DNA from: Oceanospirillaceae bacterium
GTDB taxonomy: Bacteria; Pseudomonadota; Gammaproteobacteria; Pseudomonadales; Balneatricaceae
Reading direction: 5' to 3'
Length of the DNA stretch: 7,594 bases
Assembly: GCA_023954795.1 (NCBI GenBank)
Contig: JAGSHA010000145.1
Coordinates: forward strand, 1-7,594
In this document: in pieces, positions 1 through 4,551 of the stretch
Position numbering within the stretch: the stretch's first letter is position 1
How the letters are laid out: every line of letters starts with the position of its first letter
Program-made: the position numbers and the translations under genes
The notes under the pieces: model-generated
What the model was told of the DNA's origin: nothing
The model's database searches: none
What the model saw: the letters and a program-made list of their open reading frames with translations, nothing else

Positions 1-558
1 CAGGCGGATGAACATCAGGATAGTGTGCAGCTGATGACACTGCACTCAGCGAAAGGCCTCGAGTTCCCGCTGGTATTCCTGGCAGGGATGGAGGAAGGTC
101 TCTTCCCGCATAAGATGTCTGCCGAAGAACCGGGACGGCTCGAAGAGGAGCGCCGCCTTTGCTACGTGGGCATTACCCGCGCCATGAAGAAACTGCATAT
201 TACCTACGCAGAGTCGCGCCGCCTGCACGGTCAGGAAACCTTTAACCGTCCTTCACGTTTTATTCGTGAGATCCCGGACCACTTGCTGGAAGAGGTGCGC
301 CTGAATGCTTCGGTATCACGCCCAATCTCAGCACGTCCCGAAAAATCCAGTCTGTTTGGTGGCAATAGCTCGCTCTCCAGCGCTGAGATCCCAGCCACTA
401 ATCTGTCGTTGGGGCAACGGGTGAACCATCAGAAATTTGGCGAAGGGACCGTCCTCAACTTTGAAGGCTCGGGACCCAAAGCACGGGTACAGGTCAATTT
501 CGACTTTGAAGGGCCAAAATGGCTGGTTGTTGGCTTTGCCAATCTACAACCGCTGTAA
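1..558 (+). CDS. uvrD: DNA helicase II UvrD, C-terminal part (5' end outside window)
   Basis: This is the last 185 residues of an SF1A 3'-5' DNA helicase, which acts in nucleotide excision repair, methyl-directed mismatch repair and removal of stalled RNA polymerase. The frame is open from base 1. Motif V is visible (LMTLHSAKGLEF, residues 11-22 of the visible part), then GMEEGLFP (29-36). Motif VI follows (EEERRLCYVGITRA, 48-61), with the arginine finger in TRA. The sequence then runs through a NRPSRFI segment and a variable Ser-rich linker to a Tudor-like end at about 135-185 (LGQRVNHQKFGEGTV, ending in KWLVVGFANLQPL). In E. coli UvrD this tail contacts RNA polymerase. The tail matches UvrD and PcrA; Rep lacks this similarity. 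Family members are about 720-730 residues, so roughly three quarters lies upstream. The gene ends with TAA at 556-558, just before a strong terminator. Confidence 0.96.
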   Translation, partial: QADEHQDSVQLMTLHSAKGLEFPLVFLAGMEEGLFPHKMSAEEPGRLEEERRLCYVGITRAMKKLHITYAESRRLHGQETFNRPSRFIREIPDHLLEEVRLNASVSRPISARPEKSSLFGGNSSLSSAEIPATNLSLGQRVNHQKFGEGTVLNFEGSGPKARVQVNFDFEGPKWLVVGFANLQPL

Positions 559-575
559 ACTCCATAGCTCCAGAC

Positions 576-609
576 AATAAAAAAGGCTGCAAACGCAGCC
601 TTTTTTATT
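576..609. terminator. Bidirectional intrinsic terminator between uvrD and the convergent gene
   Basis: The sequence is a perfect 15-base-pair inverted repeat: arms 576-590 and 595-609, loop AAAC. The GC core GGCTGC/GCAGCC is flanked by an A-run on one side and a T-run on the other. It therefore reads as a GC hairpin plus U-tract on both strands. It sits 17 bases after the uvrD stop and 14 bases beyond the stop of the opposing gene, so it can end both transcripts. Confidence 0.95.
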
Positions 610-623
610 TATGAATCATTCAC

Positions 624-1133
624 TTAGCAGGATAAGCCAACCATCAGCGGCGGCAGGCTTTCGTGCTGCCAGCGCTGCACACAGTAACCTTCAACCACGA
701 TGACTTCACATTCATCACCTTTGTTTAAGCGCCCCTGCATATGGCTTTTCAGGATTTCAATCAGCTGTTCGGTATCGGCTGCACTGACAAACCGGTTGAT
801 AAAATGACTGAAGCCATAGGCTTCATCGTAGATGCTCAGCACAACGCGATTGACGGCTTTGACACTCGGAGCATGACTAAAAATATCCTGCTTACGGTCG
901 AAATCGCCTTGATGAATCCATAGGCACGGCTCCGGTTCCAGAATTTCAAGGCCATGCTTGGTTGTCATCATGTATTCCCAGAGACGGAAATTTTCCATCT
1001 CAACAAGGCGCATCCGTTGCTCCCCATTGTCGTTCTGGGTAAAACACTGAACCAACTTCTGGGACTGCTGATACTCCAGCAATGGCACTGCATCCAGCGT
1101 GTCATCAAACGCAGTTTTCTTCGTGCTGCTCAA
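624..1133 (-). CDS. Hypothetical protein of 169 residues, function not recognised
   Basis: I do not recognise this protein. It is acidic and soluble-looking, with no signal peptide and no membrane segment. Visible landmarks are a central stretch with WEYMMTTKHGLEILEPEPCLWIH (about 52-74), split here by residue only for orientation. After it come a beta-like stretch (VKAVNRVVLSIYD, 91-103), a helix-like stretch (TEQLIEILKSHMQGRL, 121-136) and a hydrophobic strand (CEVIVVEGY, 142-150). Four Cys (30, 70, 142, 151) plus a C-terminal Cys169 show no metal-site spacing. The start is TTG at 1133-1131, chosen because AGGAG lies 8 bases upstream. Start, stop, codon use and a shared terminator with uvrD all support a real gene. 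It stands alone, convergent to uvrD and divergent from the SpmAB-like gene, so context gives no function. Confidence 0.82.
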   Translation of the reverse strand: MSSTKKTAFDDTLDAVPLLEYQQSQKLVQCFTQNDNGEQRMRLVEMENFRLWEYMMTTKHGLEILEPEPCLWIHQGDFDRKQDIFSHAPSVKAVNRVVLSIYDEAYGFSHFINRFVSAADTEQLIEILKSHMQGRLNKGDECEVIVVEGYCVQRWQHESLPPLMVGLSC

Positions 1134-1141
1134 AACGAAGT

Positions 1142-1146
1142 CTCCT
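1142..1146 (-). promoter_or_regulatory. Ribosome binding site that decides a TTG start
   Basis: On the minus strand AGGAG is followed by 8 bases (ACTTCGTT) and then TTG. No ATG or GTG lies at a suitable distance, so this site fixes the non-ATG start of the 169-residue protein. Confidence 0.75.
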
Positions 1147-1191
1147 ATTAAAGCGACGGCCGGTCTTCCTGACCCGCACAGTTAGCTCAAA

Positions 1192-1220
1192 AGTCTAGGT
1201 GCAGAAATATGAAACTGCAA
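1192..1220 (-). promoter_or_regulatory. Candidate sigma70 promoter for the 169-residue gene
   Basis: On the minus strand TTGCAG (1220-1215) and TAGACT (1197-1192) are separated by 17 bases, placing transcription start about 50 bases before the TTG start. The match is partial (3/6 and 4/6). An inverted repeat TGCAG-N10-CTGCA (1200-1219) fills the spacer and overlaps the -35, so it could be an operator. This is inference from base pattern only. Confidence 0.25.
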
Positions 1221-1302
1221 TCCATCTTGTGAGGAACGATGATTACGATCAACCGTTGTTTACACTATCATACTTCTGAACAAGATAAGGACCTTCTCAC
1301 TT

Positions 1303-2532
1303 ATGCTGCATCGGATCTGGCTGTTCTTCTTTCTGGCTGCGTTTGCCGGTGGCCTCTATCAATGGCTCTGGCTGGACGACGCAGAAGTATTTCAACGCCT
1401 GGTGCAATCAACCTTTGATATGTCCAGACTGTCCGTTGAACTGGCGATTGGTCTGATCGGTACCCTCGCCTTCTGGCTGGGCATCATGAAGCTGGCTGAA
1501 GCCGCCGGTCTGATCGACAAGCTTGCCCGCGTGCTGACCCCCCTGTTTACCCGGCTGATGCCGGACCTGCCTCCACGGCATCCTGCGATTGGCTCAATGA
1601 CCATGAACTTGTCTGCCAATATGCTGGGGCTGGATAACGCGGCGACCCCACTGGGTTTAAAAGCGATGCAGGACCTGCAAAGCCTGAACCCGCAGAAAGA
1701 CACCGCCAGCAACGCTCAAATTCTGTTTTTGGTGCTCAACACCTCGTCGGTCACACTGTTTCCAATTACCGTGTTTCTGTATCGGGCACAGCAAGGGGCA
1801 GCCAACCCCACCGATGTCTTCATTCCTATTCTGATCGCCACCGCCTGCTCTACGCTCGCCGGACTTTTAGCGGTTTCATGGGTACAAAAGATCCGGCTCT
1901 GGGATCGTATTACGCTGTTATACCTGGGCGGTTTCGCCGCCGTATTACTGGCCTCTGTCGCGTACTTCAGCACATTGGCGGTGGATGAGTTACAGCGCCA
2001 ATCATCCCTGGTCGGCAATCTACTGATCTTCAGCATCATTATTTTCTTTCTGGTCAGTGCCCATCGAAAAGGGGTCAATATCTACGAGACCTTTATCGAG
2101 GGTGCTAAACAGGGATTTAATGTCGCGATCCTGATCATCCCCTACCTGCTGGCCATGTTGGTAGCCATCGGTGTACTTCGGGCCAGTGGTGCATTGGACG
2201 GGTTTGTGTGGTTGTTACGTGAGGGCGTCGCGTTATTCGGGCTGGACACACGTTTTGCGGAGGCACTGCCCACCGCCATTATGAAACCGCTGTCCGGTTC
2301 CGGCGCACGGGCGATGATGCTGGAAACCATGCATTCGCAGGGGGTAGATTCTTTTGCCGCCCACGTGGCATCCATTATTCAGGGCTCAACCGAAACCACC
2401 TTTTATGTATTGGCGGTCTATTTTGGCTCGGTCGGCATTCGTCATACCCGACATGCAGTGGCGTGTGGTCTGACAGCAGATTTAGCCGGTATTATTGCGG
2501 CTATCACATGTGGGTATTGGTTTTTTGGGTAG
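1303..2532 (+). CDS. SpmA-SpmB fused nucleoside-recognition (Gate) domain membrane protein
   Basis: This is a 409-residue inner-membrane protein that looks like Bacillus SpmA and SpmB joined end to end. The N-terminal half carries the SpmA-like signature NMLGLDNAATPLGLKAM (106-122) and NAQILFLVLNTSSVTLFP (137-154). The C-terminal half carries the SpmB-like IIPYLLAMLVAIGVLRASG (278-296), MKPLSGSGARAMMLE (327-341) and QGSTETTFYVLAVYFGSVG (360-378). Hydrophobic segments lie near 4-20, 44-62, 137-160, 172-193, 203-223, 237-252, 272-292, 360-378 and 385-407. SpmA/B are needed for spore core dehydration, but fused homologues occur in non-sporulating proteobacteria with no established substrate. The name 'nucleoside recognition' comes from weak likeness to nucleoside transporters. 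ATG follows AAGGA by 11 bases, a rather long spacing. It is a single-gene unit between two minus-strand genes. Confidence 0.9.
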   Translation: MLHRIWLFFFLAAFAGGLYQWLWLDDAEVFQRLVQSTFDMSRLSVELAIGLIGTLAFWLGIMKLAEAAGLIDKLARVLTPLFTRLMPDLPPRHPAIGSMTMNLSANMLGLDNAATPLGLKAMQDLQSLNPQKDTASNAQILFLVLNTSSVTLFPITVFLYRAQQGAANPTDVFIPILIATACSTLAGLLAVSWVQKIRLWDRITLLYLGGFAAVLLASVAYFSTLAVDELQRQSSLVGNLLIFSIIIFFLVSAHRKGVNIYETFIEGAKQGFNVAILIIPYLLAMLVAIGVLRASGALDGFVWLLREGVALFGLDTRFAEALPTAIMKPLSGSGARAMMLETMHSQGVDSFAAHVASIIQGSTETTFYVLAVYFGSVGIRHTRHAVACGLTADLAGIIAAITCGYWFFG

Positions 2533-2549
2533 CCAATGGCTTATGCGAG

Positions 2550-2574
2550 AGCGTTATCCTGACCAGATAACGCT
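2550..2574. terminator. Stem-loop in the convergent spacer, possible weak terminator
   Basis: AGCGTTATC (2550-2558) pairs perfectly with GATAACGCT (2566-2574) around a 7-base loop. It lies 17 bases after the stop of the SpmAB-like gene. Neither strand has a following T-run, so it may need Rho, or may only protect the mRNA 3' end. It is positioned between convergent genes, where a terminator is expected. Confidence 0.45.
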
Positions 2575-2622
2575 GGGTGGGTGAGGCAACATATGAACAT
2601 GTGTACCTCCATCACGGATCAA

Positions 2623-2634
2623 GCCTGATCAGGC
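2623..2634. repeat. Perfect 12-base palindrome GCCTGATCAGGC
   Basis: This self-complementary site is centred on GATC in the same convergent spacer, 36 bases beyond the thioesterase stop. As RNA it could form a 4-base-pair stem with a GATC loop, which is weak. It could equally be a protein-binding site or chance. Confidence 0.35.
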
Positions 2635-2669
2635 AAGACCGCGCCTCTGTTACTTGCGCGACCGGATGG

Positions 2670-3071
2670 TTAACCGAAATCGATCGCCCGGATATGGCCA
2701 TGACCGTCAATCGCCACCTGCACACACTCGGCTTCCGTCACTTTACGGACATCACTGCCGTCCGGACAACGTCCCCAGACTTCGACGCGAATGCGCAATG
2801 AACTGCGTCCGGACTCTAATACCCGGGTGTAAAAGGACAGTACAGTACCCACTAGCACCGGTGACATGAATTCCATGCTACCAACGGACACCGTTGCCAC
2901 CCGACCGCTGGTTACTTCGGCCGCCTTAATCTCCGCCGCCAGTACAATCTGGGACGATACCCAGCCACCATAGACATCACCAAACATGTTGGTGGCCTGA
3001 GGATCGGCAGGCAGTGTCAGGGTAAGCTGACCTTCCGGTGACAAGATCTGATCTTCATTGTTGTTCATCAT
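2670..3071 (-). CDS. YciA-type hotdog-fold acyl-CoA thioesterase
   Basis: The protein probably hydrolyses acyl-CoA esters to free acid and CoA in the cytoplasm. YciA itself is a broad-range enzyme of this family. The key motif is NMFGDVYGGW, matching YciA NANGDIFGGW; its Asp is the catalytic carboxylate and it leads into the central hotdog helix. Later landmarks also match in order: GRVATVSVGSMEFMSPVLVGTVLSF by position (GRV, then F-x-x-PV-x-VG), then RIRVEVWGR, then the KVTEAECVQVAID end. From this ATG the protein is 133 residues, against 132 for E. coli YciA. An upstream in-frame ATG at 3110 would add 13 residues (LRCYKVPQVERA type) with no ribosome site and no family counterpart. ATG 3071 has GGAA 6 bases ahead; ATG 3068 is equally possible. 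It is a monocistronic gene divergent from pstS. Confidence 0.9.
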   Translation of the reverse strand: MMNNNEDQILSPEGQLTLTLPADPQATNMFGDVYGGWVSSQIVLAAEIKAAEVTSGRVATVSVGSMEFMSPVLVGTVLSFYTRVLESGRSSLRIRVEVWGRCPDGSDVRKVTEAECVQVAIDGHGHIRAIDFG

Positions 3072-3335
3072 GGCGCGTTCCACTTGGGGTACTTTGTAAC
3101 ATCGTAACATTTGCAGTGTACCGGACTTTAGAGTGTCTTACCGATACCTACTATTCGGGTCTGCTATGCAGCAAGGCTCCCTATATAGACAGCAAAACAG
3201 GGCACTTTGCTGAATGCGGGCACCTGCCGTGCCCAAGGTAACACCCGATTACAACTAAAGTCTACACATTATAGACCCTCGGTATCTCTGCTTTAGATCA
3301 GGACTTTTTCACCCGAAAGTCATTCATGAACCCAC
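3072..3335. other. Gene-free divergent spacer upstream of the Pho box
   Basis: No convincing gene is seen. It must hold the promoter of the minus-strand thioesterase. The only strong -10 match on that strand is TATAAT at 3273-3268, but it lacks a good -35 and lies about 200 bases from the start codon. That -10 is enclosed by an inverted repeat GTCTA-N7-TAGAC (3260-3276). A hairpin GGGCAC-ctgcc-GTGCCC lies at 3218-3234, and a second copy of GGGCAC at 3200-3205 could compete for the same partner arm. Confidence 0.5.
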
Positions 3336-3369
3336 ATGTCATATGAATGTCACAAATCGATTTTATAGT
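3336..3369 (+). promoter_or_regulatory. PhoB-dependent promoter of the pst operon (Pho box plus -10)
   Basis: ATGTCAT (3336-3342), four bases, then ATGTCAC (3347-3353) reproduces the Pho box layout of two 7-base repeats spaced by 4. The consensus half-site is CTGTCAT. After exactly 10 bases comes TATAGT (3364-3369), a 5/6 match to the -10. In E. coli Pho promoters the box replaces the -35 and sits about 10 bases from the -10, as here. Phosphate starvation, through PhoR-PhoB, should therefore switch on pstS and the genes behind it. The predicted start of transcription is near 3376, giving a leader of about 40 bases. Confidence 0.88.
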
Positions 3370-3407
3370 AGCCTCCATCGCAAAATTCAAACCAAATTAT
3401 TCTCTCT

Positions 3408-3411
3408 GGAG
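3408..3411 (+). promoter_or_regulatory. Ribosome binding site that decides the pstS start
   Basis: GGAG lies 6 bases before ATG 3418. The frame is also open from an ATG at 3343, but that ATG lies inside the Pho box and upstream of the transcription start. Starting at 3418 places the signal peptide at the very N-terminus. Confidence 0.85.
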
Positions 3412-3417
3412 ATTCTG

Positions 3418-4389
3418 ATGAAACCGATGAAGAAGCTGTTTGCAGCTGTTGCTATCTCTGCAACCTGCATGACTGCAAACGCTGCAGATCTGCTGGACAA
3501 AAACCTGCCTACTTACCAGAAAGCGTCTGGTGTATCTGGAAACCTGTCTTCTGTAGGTTCTGATACTCTGGCAAACCTGATGACCCTGTGGGCTGAAGAG
3601 TTCAAGCGTAACTACCCGAACGTTAACATCCAGATTCAGGCTGCGGGTTCCTCTACGGCACCTCCAGCGCTGACTGAAGGCACGTCTAACCTGGGTCCTA
3701 TGTCTCGTAAGATGAAAGACAAAGAGATTGCCGCGTTTGAGAAGAAGTTCGGTTACAAGCCAACTCCAGTCGCTGTGGCTATCGACGCCCTGGCGGTATA
3801 CGCACACAAAGACAACCCAGTTAAAGGCCTGACGATTCCTCAGGTTGACGCTATCTTCTCCTCCACACGTAAATGTGGCAACGCAGCAGACATCACCAAA
3901 TGGGGCGATGCAGGCGTAGAAGGTACTCTGGCGGGTAAGAGCATCCAGATCTTCGGTCGTAACTCCGTATCCGGTACTTACGGTTACTTCAAGAAGAAAG
4001 CGCTGTGTAAAGGTGACTTCAAAAACAACGTAAACGAGCAGCCAGGTTCTGCTTCCGTTGTACAGTCCGTTTCCACTTCCCTGAACGGCATCGGTTACTC
4101 CGGTATCGGTTACAAAACATCTTCCGTACGTGCCCTGCCACTGGCGAAGAAGCCTGGTCAGAAGTTTGTTGCGGCAACGCCAGAAAACTCTCTGAACGGC
4201 TCTTACCCGCTGGCACGTTCCCTGTACGTATATGTGAACAAAAAGCCTGGTCAGCCGATGTCTCCACTGGAGCGTGAGTTCCTGAAGATGGTGATGTCTA
4301 AAGTGGGTCAGGAAGTTGTTATCAAAGACGGCTACATCCCACTGCCAGCTAAGCTGGTAGAAAAACAGATGTCTGCTCTGGGCCTGTAA
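3418..4389 (+). CDS. pstS: Periplasmic phosphate-binding protein PstS
   Basis: PstS is the substrate-binding subunit of the high-affinity PstSCAB phosphate ABC transporter. It has 323 residues. A Sec signal peptide covers about 1-22: KPMKK, then a hydrophobic core, then cleavage after ANA before ADLL. Phosphate-contacting loops typical of the family are present: VGSDT (46-50), AGSSTAPPAL (76-85), RNSVSGTYGYF (181-191) and PGSASVVQSV (209-218). Residues NLGPMSRKM (91-99) are also characteristic. This is the Pseudomonas-type PstS, more divergent from E. coli PstS. Cys153 and Cys197 are the only cysteines in the mature protein and could form a disulfide. All 26 Leu codons are CTG and all 7 Arg codons are CGT, far more biased than the neighbouring genes, which suggests very high expression. 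PhoB control is predicted from the box at 3336-3353. A hairpin follows the stop, so much of the transcript may end before pstC. Confidence 0.96.
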   Translation: MKPMKKLFAAVAISATCMTANAADLLDKNLPTYQKASGVSGNLSSVGSDTLANLMTLWAEEFKRNYPNVNIQIQAAGSSTAPPALTEGTSNLGPMSRKMKDKEIAAFEKKFGYKPTPVAVAIDALAVYAHKDNPVKGLTIPQVDAIFSSTRKCGNAADITKWGDAGVEGTLAGKSIQIFGRNSVSGTYGYFKKKALCKGDFKNNVNEQPGSASVVQSVSTSLNGIGYSGIGYKTSSVRALPLAKKPGQKFVAATPENSLNGSYPLARSLYVYVNKKPGQPMSPLEREFLKMVMSKVGQEVVIKDGYIPLPAKLVEKQMSALGL

Positions 4390-4432
4390 TCCCACAGATC
4401 ATCTGACGAGATCTTAGGGTCTCACGATTAAA

Positions 4433-4455
4433 GGGGGGTTCCGAAAGGACCCCCC
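4433..4455 (+). terminator. GC-rich hairpin after pstS, probable partial terminator or mRNA stabiliser
   Basis: GGGGGGT (4433-4439), one bulged T, then CC pairs with GGACCCCCC (4447-4455), closed by a GAAA tetraloop. This is nine base pairs, seven of them GC in the visible stack. It is followed only by GTTTGCGTT, a poor U-tract, so termination should be incomplete. Lying 44 bases after the pstS stop, it can explain more PstS than PstC from one promoter, either by attenuation or by blocking 3' decay. Confidence 0.7.
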
Positions 4456-4456
4456 G

Positions 4457-4495
4457 TTTGCGTTAGTGTGCTTCGTGTAACACAAGCGTAACAAA
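4457..4495 (+). repeat. Second, imperfect stem-loop in the pstS-pstC spacer
   Basis: TTT, GTTA, GCTT and GTG (from 4457 to 4477) pair in order with CAC, AAGC, TAAC and AAA (from 4481 to 4495) around a TAA loop. Small bulges interrupt the stem. It gives up to 14 pairs and directly abuts the first hairpin. It may be part of the same 3'-end or processing structure. Confidence 0.4.
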
Positions 4496-4524
4496 CTTGT
4501 CTTATTGTACGCCCGACGCTAATT

Positions 4525-4543
4525 TCAGGACCTCTCAGGACCT
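4525..4543 (+). repeat. Tandem TCAGGACCT repeat containing two Shine-Dalgarno-like AGGA sites before pstC
   Basis: TCAGGACCT occurs at 4525-4533 and again at 4535-4543, one base apart. The second AGGA is 11 bases before ATG 4552, slightly far, and the first is 21 bases away. Either could load ribosomes, but only the second is within the usual range, and neither is strong. This would fit modest translation of pstC compared with pstS. Confidence 0.5.
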
Positions 4544-4551
4544 TTTGTGCC

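Noticed and set aside
1256..1287. TTGTTT or TTTACA with AAGATA as a promoter for the SpmAB-like gene
   Set aside because: The -10 matches are too poor. TATCAT at 1266-1271 is a better -10, but its -35 (TTACGA) is only 3/6, so I do not call a promoter there.
2577..2869. Two short plus-strand open frames overlapping the thioesterase 3' end
   Set aside because: Both are antisense to the conserved thioesterase sequence, with no ribosome site or recognisable product.
3072..3110. A 13-residue N-terminal extension of the thioesterase from ATG 3110
   Set aside because: There is no ribosome site before it and YciA proteins have no such extension; ATG 3071 or 3068 gives the family's usual length.
3343..3417. 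An in-frame 25-residue upstream extension of PstS starting at ATG 3343
   Set aside because: The ATG lies in the Pho box and before the predicted transcription start. It would also bury the signal peptide, and a good ribosome site supports ATG 3418.
3466..3468. Cys17 in the PstS signal peptide as a lipoprotein attachment site
   Set aside because: The preceding residues are SAT, with Thr at -1 and Ser at -3, which does not fit a lipobox. A normal ANA-A signal peptidase I site follows.
3397..4395. A 332-codon open frame antisense to all of pstS
   Set aside because: It is a by-product of the strict codon use of pstS (CTG, CGT and similar give no stops in reverse). Its translation is low-complexity in V, R, F and Q, has no start signal, and matches no family; pstS itself is certain.
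4497..4525. An internal promoter for pstC (TTGTCT with TAATTT)
   Set aside because: The -10 is only 3/6 and there is no second Pho box. Read-through from pstS is the simpler explanation.
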